NCBI RefSeq assembly: GCF_001950325.1
Contig: NZ_BDJL01000132.1
Location: 62,001 to 126,000 of the forward strand
Direction of reading: 5' to 3'
Length of the DNA stretch: 64,000 nucleotides
Source: Carboxydothermus islandicus
Lineage (GTDB): Bacteria; Bacillota; Z-2901; Carboxydothermales; Carboxydothermaceae
The notes below the pieces were generated by a model. It saw only the letters and a program-made list of their open reading frames with translations, searched no databases and was not told the DNA's origin. The translations under genes and the position numbers were made by a program. This document shows, in pieces, positions 52,518 through 61,750 of this stretch. Each line of letters starts with the position of its first letter. Positions within the stretch are counted from its first letter, which is position 1.

Positions 52518-53332
52518 TGAATGTTGTCGAGTACCAAAATTTAGCCGAGTATCTTTACCAGAAGACCGGGATAAAATTTGAGGATGCCAAGTATGATTTT
52601 GTCCGGCGGCGGGTTGAAGAGCGGATTAAAAAGTTAGGGTTTAAAAGTTTTCGCGAGTATTTTTTCCATCTAAAGTACGGTGATAAAGGTGAGGAATTTC
52701 AGCTTTTAATTAACTCATTGACCATTAATGAAACGTATTTTTTTCGCGAGTATCCGCAGCTTAAATGTTTTGCCGAAGAAGTAATCCCGGAATTAATTCA
52801 GAAAAAAACGGTAAAGCATATCAAAGTTTGGTCGGCTGGGTGTTCTACCGGGGAAGAGCCTTATACTTTGGCCATTATTTTGAAAGAAATGTTAGAGGGT
52901 ACCGGCTTTACCTTTCAAGTGGATGCAACAGATATAAACTCGCGGGTAATTGAGTACGCTCGCAAGAGGTTATATACCAAACGGTCGGTAAAAGATGTGC
53001 CGAATGTTTACTTAGCAAAATATTTTCTCCCCAGGGGCGAAGTATATGAGTTATCGGCGGAGATTGCCAGGTATGTAAATTTTCAACTATTAAATTTACT
53101 GGATGAAAAAGCAATGAACAGGATGTCCGGTTATGATGCGATTTTTTGCCGGAATGTTTTAATCTATTTTGACGATAAATCACGCCGGGAAGTGGCTCTT
53201 CATTTTTACCGGGCATTAAATCCGGGAGGCTACATTTTTTTGGGTCATTCGGAATCGATGAGCAGGATAACTTCGGTTTTTAAACTTAAAAAATTTAAAA
53301 ACGCCATTATATACCAAAAACCAGAGGCTTAA
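52517..53332 (+). CDS. cheR: Chemotaxis methyltransferase CheR (second copy)
   Basis: A protein of 271 residues. The N-terminal helices carry FQLLINSLTINETYFFREYPQ, and the SAM site is [17 protein letters not shown] near residue 114. FCRNVLIYFDDKSRREVALH follows. It would methylate the receptor encoded next. It differs clearly from the first CheR at 41195, in line with a separate system. Confidence 0.94.
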   Translation: MNVVEYQNLAEYLYQKTGIKFEDAKYDFVRRRVEERIKKLGFKSFREYFFHLKYGDKGEEFQLLINSLTINETYFFREYPQLKCFAEEVIPELIQKKTVKHIKVWSAGCSTGEEPYTLAIILKEMLEGTGFTFQVDATDINSRVIEYARKRLYTKRSVKDVPNVYLAKYFLPRGEVYELSAEIARYVNFQLLNLLDEKAMNRMSGYDAIFCRNVLIYFDDKSRREVALHFYRALNPGGYIFLGHSESMSRITSVFKLKKFKNAIIYQKPEA

Positions 53333-53371
53333 TGTATTTTAATAAAAATTATCAAAAGAGGAGGTATTTTA

Positions 53372-55315
53372 ATGTCCAAGTCTTTACCACCCTTACCCGA
53401 AGGTAGTTTTCAAAAAGAGAAAGGAGTAAAGGCTTCTACCGGTGAAGCCCTGGTTTCCCAGGCAGAAGTGCAGAAAAAATTAGAAGCGCAAAGAAAGCAA
53501 GCACGAACCTTTGCCAAACAGCAGCAAATGGCTGAACGTTTAGCAGTAGCAACGGAAGAACTATCTTCCAGTGTAGCGGAAGCAACAGCGGCTGTAGAAG
53601 AATTAAGAGGTTCTATGGAGCAAATTTCGGCAGGAGCTGAAGAAGCGAGAGCAGCAACAGCAGAATCGCTTCAAGCTGTAAATCAGATAGTCAAAAATAT
53701 AACGATTGCCGCGGAAAATGCAAAAAAAGGAAATGAAAAAGGTGTTGCTGCAGAAAAACTTATACATACTACAGGAGAGAGCATAGAAGGTTTAGTAAGC
53801 GGTGTGGTTGATGCTGCTCAAAGAAATGAAATGGCAGCGGATGCAGTAGCTAAATTAGAAGCTGAAGCAGAAAACATTGGCAATATTGTAAAGACTGTGG
53901 TGAAGATTGCCGACCAGACCAATCTTTTAGCCTTAAACGCAGCGATCGAAGCAGCCCGTGCTGGGGAACATGGACGCGGTTTTGCGGTAGTAGCCGATGA
54001 AGTAAGGACTTTAGCAGAAATTTCAGAAAAAGCAGCTAATGATATTCGGAACATGGTTAATGAAATTCAAAGTGAGGTCAAGGCTGTTGCTGATGCAATT
54101 AATAACGCTGCAAAAACTGCAAAAGATGAAGCATTAAAGGGAAAAGAAGTTAGTGCTAAGTTAGAAGAAATAAACAGGAATATCAAAGAATTAGTAGCGT
54201 CGGCAGAAAATGTGGATAAGATGTCCCAGGAAATGGAAAGAATGGCTTTAGAATTCCAAAAGGGCGTCGAAGAAATTACGGCTGCCGCTGAATTACAATC
54301 GGGTGGTGCTTATGAAGCTTTAACCGCTATAGAAGAGCAGGTTAAAGCAATGACCGAAATTTCCGCTGCTTCCAATCAACTGGCCAACATGGCCGATGAG
54401 CTGAAACATTCTACCGATGTTAAAAAATCATCGGAGGAGCTGGCTGCTGCAGCTGAGCAGCTTTCGGCTTCTATCGAAGAGGCCAATCAGACTTCCCAGC
54501 AAATTATGGCAGCTATCGAACAAATCGATGAAGCAGCTAAAAAACAATCGGCAGCTACTGAACAGTCTAACGGTGCTGTTATAAGACTTGAACAGTATAC
54601 CCAGGAAATAGCAGGTTTTGCTCGCCGGATGTTAGAAGAAACCAAAACCATGGTTGATTTATTGGAGGCTAATAAGCAACGAGTACTAAATTTAATTGAA
54701 GGAATTAAAAAAGCTGTAGAAGCTAATAGAGAAAATGTAAAGATGTTAGCAAGTTTATCTCAAAAGTCTCGCCAAATTGATAAAATTGTCGATACTATTG
54801 TTAATGTTGGTATTCAAACCAATATGCTGGCGGTAAGTGGAGCAATTGAAGCGGCCCGTGCGGGAGAGTACGGAAAAGGGTTCGCTGTTGTTGCGGCGGA
54901 TATTCGCAATTTAGCTCAGGACAGCCAGAAAAATGCCGAGCAAATAAAAGAGCTGGTGCGCAATATTCAGGAACAGGTGGCAGAAGTTGCTAATGAAATT
55001 AACAGGTTAGGGGAGTTTATTGAAAAAGAAGCACAGTCATCACAAAAAACTGTTGATTACTTAAATCAACTGACTGTTGATATGAACGAACTTTTAGCTG
55101 GGAACGAAGTAATTTTAACTGGAAGTGAAGAAATTGCTACAGCCTTAGGACAATCGAAGAAAGCTATTGAACAAATTGCAACTGCTGCTCAAGAAGCTGC
55201 ATCTGCTACTGCGCAAGCCTCTTCGGCAGCTCAAGAGCAGGCTGCGGGCTTTAGAGAGCTGGTTAAAGCTATTGAGGAAATTTCAGCTTTGGCAGATGAA
55301 ATGCAGCAACTATAG
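53372..55315 (+). CDS. Soluble chemoreceptor with two signalling hairpins
   Basis: A protein of 647 residues without membrane helices or recognisable sensor domain. Two receptor tips are present: [20 protein letters not shown] near residues 183-202 and [20 protein letters not shown] near 483-502. Each is flanked by long coiled coils with adaptation-like segments ([37 protein letters not shown]). It looks like a duplicated signalling domain. It is the main receptor of the second system, lying before the triple CheW. GAGGAGGTA precedes the ATG. Confidence 0.88.
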   Translation: MSKSLPPLPEGSFQKEKGVKASTGEALVSQAEVQKKLEAQRKQARTFAKQQQMAERLAVATEELSSSVAEATAAVEELRGSMEQISAGAEEARAATAESLQAVNQIVKNITIAAENAKKGNEKGVAAEKLIHTTGESIEGLVSGVVDAAQRNEMAADAVAKLEAEAENIGNIVKTVVKIADQTNLLALNAAIEAARAGEHGRGFAVVADEVRTLAEISEKAANDIRNMVNEIQSEVKAVADAINNAAKTAKDEALKGKEVSAKLEEINRNIKELVASAENVDKMSQEMERMALEFQKGVEEITAAAELQSGGAYEALTAIEEQVKAMTEISAASNQLANMADELKHSTDVKKSSEELAAAAEQLSASIEEANQTSQQIMAAIEQIDEAAKKQSAATEQSNGAVIRLEQYTQEIAGFARRMLEETKTMVDLLEANKQRVLNLIEGIKKAVEANRENVKMLASLSQKSRQIDKIVDTIVNVGIQTNMLAVSGAIEAARAGEYGKGFAVVAADIRNLAQDSQKNAEQIKELVRNIQEQVAEVANEINRLGEFIEKEAQSSQKTVDYLNQLTVDMNELLAGNEVILTGSEEIATALGQSKKAIEQIATAAQEAASATAQASSAAQEQAAGFRELVKAIEEISALADEMQQL

Positions 55316-55339
55316 AATTTTTCAGCGAGGTGAAGCGGT

Positions 55340-56827
55340 ATGGATGATGCCCGTGGCCAGTTAATTACCTTTCATCTGGGTAAAGAAAGGTATGGCATAA
55401 ATTTAAACTATGTTCAGGAAATAATTAGGCCGCCGGTTATATTGAAAGTACCAATGACTCCTGAGTATTTTTTGGGACTAGCTAATCTTAGAGGCGAAAT
55501 TTTACCTATTTTAGATGGGCGGCGGAAACTTCAGCTGCCGCCCAATGAACTTTCCGATAGCTCCAGAGTAGTAGTATTAAAACTTGTCCAGGAAAAGATA
55601 GGGCTTTTGGTTGACCGCATGGCGGAAGTGGTAGACTTAGAAGGGGCGGTTTTTGAAGAAATTGCCAATGCCCAAGTAAACACCCGGTTGGTTAGCCGGG
55701 TGGTAAGACTTCCGCAAACCGAAGAGTTAATAATGGAGATTAAGCCCGAAGGCATATTTGAAAAGAAGCTTGATCAAGTCTGCAGAGGACAGAGAAGTTT
55801 CGAGCTAACAGAAGTTACCGAAAGCCAAGAAGTTGCCCAAGAAAATTTTTCATTGGAGCAATTAATTGGTTTTAAATTAGGTAACGAGGAATTTTCCTTA
55901 CCTATTGCTGCAGTACAGGAGATTGTGCGGGTGCCTGAAAATATTTCAAAAACTCCCGGATTGCCTGCATATGTGGAAGGTATAATAACACTGCGCAATA
56001 ATACTTTACCCATTATTAATTTACGACTTTTCTTGGGACTTGAACGAAAAGAACATGATGAAAAAACGCGAATTATAGTTTTAAATTTAAGTAAGGAAGA
56101 AGGAAGTTACTTATTTGGTCTGGTTACAGATGAGGTTACTGAAGTTTTAAGGGTGCAAAAGAGCGACATTGATGATGTTCCTTCTTATTTAGCAAACGAT
56201 GCGGGAGAATTGATCAATGGTGTTTGTAAATTAAACTCCGGTCAAAGATTAATCTATACCTTGGTTCCTGAAAAGCTTTTAGCCGAAAGTAAATTGCAAT
56301 TAGAGGCTAAAAATGAAGCTGAACAAAGGGAAGTGACCTCGGAGTTGATGTCTCAAGAAAATCAATTTGTTATTTTTGGTTTAGATACCGGGGAATATGG
56401 GGTAGAAATTGGAAATGTACAAGAAATAATCCATGTTCCTGAGATAACATCCATTCCTCAGGCTCCTCATTTTGTCGAAGGTATTATAAATCTTCGAGGA
56501 GCAATTTTACCGGTATTAAACTTAAGAAAGAAATTTAGCTTACAGTTAAATAGTGAGCGGGAAGCGGAAAGAATTATTGTAGTTGATTATCAGGGACTAA
56601 AACTTGGTTTGATGGTTGATACCGTGCGTGAAGTACTAAAAATAAATGAAAAGGAAATAGAGAAAACTCCGGCTCTTTTAAATGATGAAATTCGGCAGGA
56701 GTTTATAAGCGGTATTGCTAAGATAAACGGTGGAGAACGTTTAATTCTGCTGCTAGATCTCAAGCATGTAATTAGCCGGGAAGAAAAAGAACAAATTGAG
56801 GAGGCATTAGATATTGTCCAAAATTAG
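55340..56827 (+). CDS. cheW: Triple CheW-domain coupling protein
   Basis: A protein of 495 residues made of three CheW domains in a row: about 1-150 (GLANLRGEILPILD), about 172-320 (VEGIITLRNNTLPIIN) and about 337-490 (VEGIINLRGAILPVLN). Each has the core sheet and the NLR/TLR-G-type segment. Usual CheW is one domain. A linear triple adaptor would widen the receptor-kinase lattice of the second system. It overlaps cheB by 14 bases. Confidence 0.92.
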   Translation: MDDARGQLITFHLGKERYGINLNYVQEIIRPPVILKVPMTPEYFLGLANLRGEILPILDGRRKLQLPPNELSDSSRVVVLKLVQEKIGLLVDRMAEVVDLEGAVFEEIANAQVNTRLVSRVVRLPQTEELIMEIKPEGIFEKKLDQVCRGQRSFELTEVTESQEVAQENFSLEQLIGFKLGNEEFSLPIAAVQEIVRVPENISKTPGLPAYVEGIITLRNNTLPIINLRLFLGLERKEHDEKTRIIVLNLSKEEGSYLFGLVTDEVTEVLRVQKSDIDDVPSYLANDAGELINGVCKLNSGQRLIYTLVPEKLLAESKLQLEAKNEAEQREVTSELMSQENQFVIFGLDTGEYGVEIGNVQEIIHVPEITSIPQAPHFVEGIINLRGAILPVLNLRKKFSLQLNSEREAERIIVVDYQGLKLGLMVDTVREVLKINEKEIEKTPALLNDEIRQEFISGIAKINGGERLILLLDLKHVISREEKEQIEEALDIVQN

Positions 56828-57878
56828 AGTTTTGATAGTTGACGATTCGGCGCTAATGCGCAAATATTTGCGGGAAATCCTGGAACAGGACCCGGAAATA
56901 GAGGTAATAGCTGTTGCGCGGAACGGACGGGAAGCGGTGGAGAAAGCTTTAGAATTGTCTCCGGATGTCATTACCATGGATATCAACATGCCGGAGATGG
57001 ATGGTTTAACGGCTATCCAATATATTATGCTGCACCGTCCTACTCCGATTATTGTTATTTCCTCATTAACGCAAAAGGGAGCATTAACAACCTTTGAAGC
57101 TTTGGAACTGGGTGCCGTCGATTATGTGGCCAAGCCCGACGGCACCGTTTCCTTAAAAATTAAGGAAGTTGCCGAAGAAATATTACAAAAAATTAAGGCA
57201 GTAGCAAAATCTCGCGGCGTTGTTCGCTTAAAAGCGCGCAAAGAGCGGCCTCTTGTTCAAGAGGTTCCTAAAACAAGACCGGTTAGCCCCAATACTGGTT
57301 TTAAAAAATTAATCTTGATTGGGGTATCTACCGGTGGGCCTAAAGCTTTAATGGAAATAATCCCAAGACTTCCGGGGGATTTAGATGCGGCTGTAGTTAT
57401 TATTCAGCACATGCCGGAAAATTTTACCGCGTCCTTTGCTGCCCGCTTAAATAATTATTCGGAGCTTTACGTGAAAGAAGCAGAAGACGGAGAAAGCCTA
57501 GAGCGCGGTAAGGTTTTGGTGGCTCGCGGAGGAATAAATCTCAAGTTAGAACGTAAACTTGGCACCAATGTTGTCCGGGTGCGCTATACCCCTCTTCCCC
57601 GGGAAACAATTTACTGGCCGTCGGTGGATGTTGCCTTTCGTTCCGCTTTAACCGTAATTGAACCGCACAGAATAATTGCCGTTTTACTTACCGGTATGGG
57701 GGATGATGGAGCTCAAGCTATGGTAGAGATTAAACAAAAAGGCGGTTATACCATAGCTGAAAGTGAAGAGACAGCAGTAGTTTGGGGAATGCCCCGGGAA
57801 GCTATTGAACGGGGTGGAGCTACGGAAGTCTTACCGGTTTATCAAATTGCCGACCGTTTAGTAGAGTTGGTTCGGTAA
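56814..57878 (+). CDS. cheB: Protein-glutamate methylesterase CheB (second copy)
   Basis: A protein of 354 residues with a TTG start after GAGGAGGC. The receiver has D56 (TMDINMP). The esterase domain has GVSTGGPKAL, VIIQHMPENFT and LLTGMGDDGA carrying the Ser, His and Asp. It reverses the work of the second CheR on the soluble receptor. Confidence 0.95.
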   Translation: MSKIRVLIVDDSALMRKYLREILEQDPEIEVIAVARNGREAVEKALELSPDVITMDINMPEMDGLTAIQYIMLHRPTPIIVISSLTQKGALTTFEALELGAVDYVAKPDGTVSLKIKEVAEEILQKIKAVAKSRGVVRLKARKERPLVQEVPKTRPVSPNTGFKKLILIGVSTGGPKALMEIIPRLPGDLDAAVVIIQHMPENFTASFAARLNNYSELYVKEAEDGESLERGKVLVARGGINLKLERKLGTNVVRVRYTPLPRETIYWPSVDVAFRSALTVIEPHRIIAVLLTGMGDDGAQAMVEIKQKGGYTIAESEETAVVWGMPREAIERGGATEVLPVYQIADRLVELVR

Positions 57879-57891
57879 ACGAGGTGGCTGC

Positions 57892-58248
57892 ATGAAAGTT
57901 TTAATCGTTGATGATTCCTTTACCGTTCGCCAGTATTTTAAAGAAATTTTTCAAGGATTTGGTTGGGAAGTAGAAGAAGCGGTAAACGGCTTAGAGGCTC
58001 TGGAAAAAGTTTTAAATGGAGAATTTGATTTGATGACCGTTGATGTCAACATGCCCAAAATGGACGGCTATACTTGTGTCTATAAAGTCCGGGAAATGGG
58101 AATTTCGTTACCGGTAATTTTAATTTCCACCGAGTCGAAAGAGCAAGATAAATTAAAGGGCTTGCAAGCGGGGGCTACCCTGTATTTAGTAAAACCGGTT
58201 TTACCCGAACAGATAAAAAGCTATGCTATGTTACTAACGGGGAGTTGA
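57892..58248 (+). CDS. cheY: CheY-like response regulator, next to second CheA
   Basis: A receiver of 118 residues with D7-D8, phospho-acceptor D51 (TVDVNMP) and the lysine in VKPV. ATG 57892 follows GAGGTGG. With the gene at 51648 the second system has two receivers, one of which may act as output and the other as a phosphate sink. Confidence 0.93.
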   Translation: MKVLIVDDSFTVRQYFKEIFQGFGWEVEEAVNGLEALEKVLNGEFDLMTVDVNMPKMDGYTCVYKVREMGISLPVILISTESKEQDKLKGLQAGATLYLVKPVLPEQIKSYAMLLTGS

Positions 58249-58254
58249 TTGGTT

Positions 58255-60939
58255 TTGAGTGACTTAAGGGAAACCTTTGTTTCTGAGGCCCAGGAGCTTT
58301 TGGAGCAGTTAGAACCTTTAATTTTAGACTTAGAAATTAACAGCAGCGAAGAAACCATTAATGCTCTTTTTCGCATAGCTCATACTTTAAAAGGTTCAGC
58401 GGGGATAGCCGGTATAAATTCGGTTAAAGAGTTTACCCATTATCTTGAAACCGTCTTGGAAGCCCTGAGAAACCAGGAGATTGAGATTTCCGGTAATGTG
58501 GTAGACCTTTTGCTTGAAGCCTTTGATCATTTGGGGGAACTGATTACAGCTTTAACTCTGGGCGAAGAGCGTCCTTATAATAAGGACATAGCAGAAAAAT
58601 TAGCGGGGTTAATAACTGCAACTAATGATTCAATTTTACCAGCTCAGGAAACAAAAAGCTTGGCAGCTGTGCCTTTACTTAACAAAGGCCATCTTTTAAA
58701 ATTAACGGTCTCAGACTGTGCTGAGCTTTTAAAGGCAAAGGCTAAAAAGCAAAACTTGTATCAAATTTTACTTGACTTTTCGCCTAATTTCTTTTACTTT
58801 GGGCACCGGTTAGAGTATGTGCTTGAAGACTTAAAGGCTTCTGGTAATTTAGTGGGGAAATATTACTTTTGGCGAGAACTTCCCGACTGGCAAAATTTTT
58901 CGCCGGAAAATTTGTATCTGGGTTTTGAGCTATATTTAGCTACGAAAAAAAGTCAAAGCGATATTGAAGATGTTTTTCTTTTCATTGCTTCCGAAGACAA
59001 TATCGTAAGAGTTGCCGAAATTACCGCTGCTGATTTAGAAGAATTTATCCGGGGAGAAGTGGATAGTCCGGGCTTAAGAAAAAATTACGAAAAAATAATT
59101 TTGGTTTTGCAGGAAATAGCGGAGGATAATGACCCGGCACGGATAAAAGAAGCTTTGACCCGGCTTACAGTTTTATTTAACGGCGAAGATTTTACCGGTA
59201 ATCCCTGGCTTGCCGGGGGATTATTGGCTCTTATTGAAACCATGGCTGAACTCGTAGAGAGCGACTGGGAAAAAGCGCAGTCTATAAAGCAGCAGTTTTT
59301 AGAAATAGCTTTTAGTATCCTGAATGAAGTAACGGAGCAAAACTATGTGGAAACCAACCTCTTAACTGTCCTTACCGATTTTTATGAGTTTATTGGCGGT
59401 GATGAAGGTAAAGCGGAGATAGAAGTAGATGAGAAAATTCAGCAAAAAGCTGAAAAAGTAGAAATATCCTTATCTTATGTAGAGGAACTTTTAAAACAGC
59501 TTTTAGAAGGCCTGCGGCAGGTTAAAGGGGAAATAAAAGAACCGGTTTACCAGGCTGCTGCCAAGGCTATTAATAATGTGGAAAAATATTTAGGAATTGA
59601 CCGGACTGATTGGGAAGGAAGTTTAACTTTTGAGCAGTTAACTGCTCGTTTGCAATTCCTTCTTGAATTAGTTTCAGTGCCTAAAGAAGAAAAACCGGCA
59701 ATTGAAGAAACCAAAGAAAAAGTTGCTCAAGATACTAAGGAGTTAGAGCAGGAAAACTTAGCAAAAGCTAAAATAAAAAGCCAAGCCTTGAAAATATCCC
59801 AGGAACTTGCCGATAAACTTCTGGCTTTAGCCGGTGAATTGATTATTGCCAAAAATAGCTTACCTTATTTGGTGAAAAAATTGGAAATGCTCGGGCAAAT
59901 GGAAGTTGCCCGGGAATTAAAGGATAAAGCTCTTTATATCGACCGCTTGGCCCGGGATTTTCAGGATAGTTTAATGGAACTGCGACTTTTGCCGGTTGAA
60001 AATATCTTTAAGCGCTTTCCCCGGTTTGTGCGGGATACCGCAAAACAGTTAAATAAACAGGTAAACTTAGTTTTAAAAGGGGAAGAGACAAAGTTAGAGA
60101 AGGATATCTTAGAAGAACTCTATGAACCGTTACTTCATCTGGTGCGAAATAGCCTGGACCATGGGCTGGAAGAAATTGAAGAGCGGGTTACGGTAGGGAA
60201 GCCTGCCACGGGTTTACTGGAACTTGCGGCGTACAGCCAGGGTAATAAGGTGATAATCGAGGTTAAAGATGATGGTCGGGGAATTAACCGGGAAAAAGTT
60301 TTAAAGAAAGCAATAGATAATGGCCTAATTTCGGCCGAGGAAGCTTCAAGGTTAAGACCAGAGCAGGTATATGAGTTAATTTTTAAGCCAGGATTTAGCA
60401 CCAAAGATGAAGTAACCGACATTTCGGGCCGCGGGGTAGGCATGGATGTGGTGAAGCAAAAAGTTAACGCCCTTGGCGGTCAAGTGGAAGTATTTTCCGA
60501 GGAAGGTAAAGGAACAACCATACGCTTAATTTTGCCAATTTCTATGGCAACAACGGAAGTATTAAAGTTTACCGTAGGTGGTAAGCTATTTGGTATTCCG
60601 CTTTATACCGTTCGGGAAACGGTAAAGGTGCCGGTTAAGGAGATTAAATCTTTTAAACAAAAACCGGTAGTGGTTATAAGAAACAACGTTATTCCTCTGG
60701 TTAATTTAGCAAAGACCCTGGGCTTAAGTGAAAAGGAGCAAGAGGAAGTTAAGATTATCATTTTACATTACGGGTTTGCCTTAATTGTGGACGATTTACA
60801 AGGGAAAGAAGAAGTAATAATCAAGCCTTTAACCGGGGAATTAAGTCACCTTTCGCTGTATGAAGGAGCATCAATTTTAGGCGATGGGAGCATTCTGTTA
60901 ATCCTTGCCCCGACCGGCCTTATGGGTGGTGAAATGTAG
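58255..60939 (+). CDS. cheA: Chemotaxis histidine kinase CheA, long form (second copy)
   Basis: About 894 residues. The Hpt domain has H43 in RIAHTLKGSAG. A long central region of about 350 residues (P2-like and unclassified helical stretches) precedes P3. P4 has the N box (RNSLDHG near 630), G1 VKDDGRGI and G2 GRGVGMDVV near 720. P5 is at the C-terminus. It is about 195 residues longer than the first CheA. TTG 58255 is ten bases after GGAG; TTG 58249 is closer and less likely. Confidence 0.94.
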   Translation: MSDLRETFVSEAQELLEQLEPLILDLEINSSEETINALFRIAHTLKGSAGIAGINSVKEFTHYLETVLEALRNQEIEISGNVVDLLLEAFDHLGELITALTLGEERPYNKDIAEKLAGLITATNDSILPAQETKSLAAVPLLNKGHLLKLTVSDCAELLKAKAKKQNLYQILLDFSPNFFYFGHRLEYVLEDLKASGNLVGKYYFWRELPDWQNFSPENLYLGFELYLATKKSQSDIEDVFLFIASEDNIVRVAEITAADLEEFIRGEVDSPGLRKNYEKIILVLQEIAEDNDPARIKEALTRLTVLFNGEDFTGNPWLAGGLLALIETMAELVESDWEKAQSIKQQFLEIAFSILNEVTEQNYVETNLLTVLTDFYEFIGGDEGKAEIEVDEKIQQKAEKVEISLSYVEELLKQLLEGLRQVKGEIKEPVYQAAAKAINNVEKYLGIDRTDWEGSLTFEQLTARLQFLLELVSVPKEEKPAIEETKEKVAQDTKELEQENLAKAKIKSQALKISQELADKLLALAGELIIAKNSLPYLVKKLEMLGQMEVARELKDKALYIDRLARDFQDSLMELRLLPVENIFKRFPRFVRDTAKQLNKQVNLVLKGEETKLEKDILEELYEPLLHLVRNSLDHGLEEIEERVTVGKPATGLLELAAYSQGNKVIIEVKDDGRGINREKVLKKAIDNGLISAEEASRLRPEQVYELIFKPGFSTKDEVTDISGRGVGMDVVKQKVNALGGQVEVFSEEGKGTTIRLILPISMATTEVLKFTVGGKLFGIPLYTVRETVKVPVKEIKSFKQKPVVVIRNNVIPLVNLAKTLGLSEKEQEEVKIIILHYGFALIVDDLQGKEEVIIKPLTGELSHLSLYEGASILGDGSILLILAPTGLMGGEM

Positions 60940-61160
60940 TGGCTGAAAAGGTTATCGAATTACCTCTTACCATTGAAAATGTAGCTCAGGTAAAAGAAGA
61001 ATTAGGAAACTTAGATTTTAAGAAAATAGTATTTGCTACCGACCAGGTAGACCTTGCTGGCTGGCAGCTTTTAAAGTGTTTGCAATTAAATTATCCCGAT
61101 ATCACAATTGAAATTGCCAAAAGCCCGGAAATCTGGGAGGAGTTTTTAGAATTAAAATAA
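60939..61160 (+). CDS. Short STAS-like protein
   Basis: A protein of 73 residues with a GTG start overlapping the cheA stop by one base. The pattern VIELPLTIENVAQVKEELGN, KKIVFATDQVDLAGWQLL, PDITIEIAKSPEIWEEFLEL follows a shortened STAS fold. STAS proteins in Che operons can act with CheA Hpt domains. Short length makes the call tentative. Last gene of the second chemosensory operon. No terminator was seen on the plus strand directly after it. Confidence 0.6.
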   Translation: MAEKVIELPLTIENVAQVKEELGNLDFKKIVFATDQVDLAGWQLLKCLQLNYPDITIEIAKSPEIWEEFLELK

Positions 61161-61164
61161 AAAT

Positions 61165-61269
61165 TTATAAGCATAATTCTTCACCGGTTAAAGGACCATT
61201 TTTCAAGTTGCCAATATCATGAAGCAGGCTGACTTTAGCCAAACATTCCATTTTCCAGGACAAGTTGTT
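61165..61269 (-). pseudogene. HD-GYP gene remnant
   Basis: On the minus strand about 35 codons between stops read KVSLLHDIGNLKNGPLTGEEL, clearly the HD segment of an HD-GYP or HDIG protein with part of the downstream conserved region. No start codon or remaining domain is present. It is a leftover of a lost gene between the second chemosensory operon and the tRNA. The rest of the 211-base gap holds only the tRNA terminator. Confidence 0.6.
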
Positions 61270-61329
61270 CTAATTTTGCTGAAGCAAAACAACTTTATTG
61301 AAATTCTTGTAACAGCAATTCTATAAATA

Positions 61330-61363
61330 AAAACTCCTGCCTCCATAATCAGGCAGGAGTTTT
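61330..61363 (-). terminator. Terminator of tRNA-Ala
   Basis: AAAACTCCTGCCT and AGGCAGGAGTTTT (61330-61342, 61351-61363) form a 13-bp stem. Read on the minus strand it ends in TTTTTATTTAT, just after the tRNA 3' end. Confidence 0.85.
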
Positions 61364-61371
61364 AACTTTCC

Positions 61372-61447
61372 TGGTGGACGCGAAGGGACTCGAACCCTCG
61401 ACCTCCTGAGTGCGAACCAGGTGCTCTCCCAGCTGAGCTACGCGCCC
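61372..61447 (-). tRNA. tRNA-Ala (anticodon CGC)
   Basis: A full cloverleaf of 76 bases with encoded CCA. The acceptor stem GGGCGCG/CGCGTCC carries the G3-U70 pair that marks alanine. The anticodon stem CCTGG/TCAGG has loop TTCGCAC, anticodon CGC for codon GCG. D and T arms are standard (TTCGAGT in the T loop). Confidence 0.97.
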
Positions 61448-61481
61448 CTCTTTTTAGTTGTAATTTACCCGAACATCTCAT

Positions 61482-61510
61482 ATAATAAACCGTAAAGGAA
61501 GTTTTGTCAA
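61482..61510 (-). promoter_or_regulatory. Promoter of tRNA-Ala
   Basis: On the minus strand TTGACA (61505-61510) and TATTAT (61482-61487) are 17 bases apart. It is divergent from the antitoxin promoter. Confidence 0.75.
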
Positions 61511-61530
61511 GAACCTGATCTTGACGGATA

Positions 61531-61559
61531 TTGCTAAAAAATAAATTCCAAGGTATAAT
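61531..61559 (+). promoter_or_regulatory. Promoter of the ToxI-like antitoxin RNA
   Basis: TTGCTA at 61531-61536, 17 bases, TATAAT at 61554-61559. Transcription would start near 61566, just before the first RNA repeat. Confidence 0.7.
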
Positions 61560-61580
61560 ATGGTTAAAAGAAAATAAAAG

Positions 61581-61700
61581 AGTCGGCGAGCCCCTGCCGT
61601 AGAAGTGGGGAGCTAATAAAAGTCGGCGAGCCCCTGCCGTAGAAGTGGGGAGCTAATAAAAGTCGGCGAGCCCCTGCCGTAGAAGTGGGGAGCCAAAAAA
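61581..61700 (+). ncRNA. toxI: Type III antitoxin RNA, three 40-nt repeats (ToxI-like)
   Basis: Three direct repeats of exactly 40 bases begin at 61581, 61621 and 61661. Copies 1 and 2 are identical; copy 3 differs only in the last seven bases. Each can fold as an H-type pseudoknot: CGGC (61584-61587) with GCCG (61596-61599), and CCCC (61591-61594) with GGGG (61607-61610), in interleaved order. The junctions are A-rich (AATAAAAG), a likely ToxN cleavage site. In ToxIN systems such RNA units bind and block the toxin. A terminator and the toxin gene follow, as in known systems. Confidence 0.9.
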
Positions 61701-61703
61701 GTT

Positions 61704-61733
61704 ATAGGGTAGCATTTTGCTACCCTATTTTAC
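61704..61733 (+). terminator. Terminator between antitoxin repeats and toxin gene
   Basis: ATAGGGTAGCA (61704-61714), loop TTT, TGCTACCCTAT (61718-61728), then TTTTAC. In type III systems a leaky terminator here keeps antitoxin RNA in excess of toxin mRNA. Confidence 0.9.
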
Positions 61734-61750
61734 TAAACAGGAGGAAATTA

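Noticed and set aside
61581-61700. CRISPR array (short direct repeats)
   Set aside because: The 40-bp units abut with no spacers and are followed by a terminator and a ToxN-like gene, so it is antitoxin RNA repeats, not CRISPR.
61685-61750. Longer N-terminus for the ToxN-like gene
   Set aside because: That stretch overlaps the last RNA repeat and the terminator; ATG 61751 has AGGAGGAAA at normal spacing.
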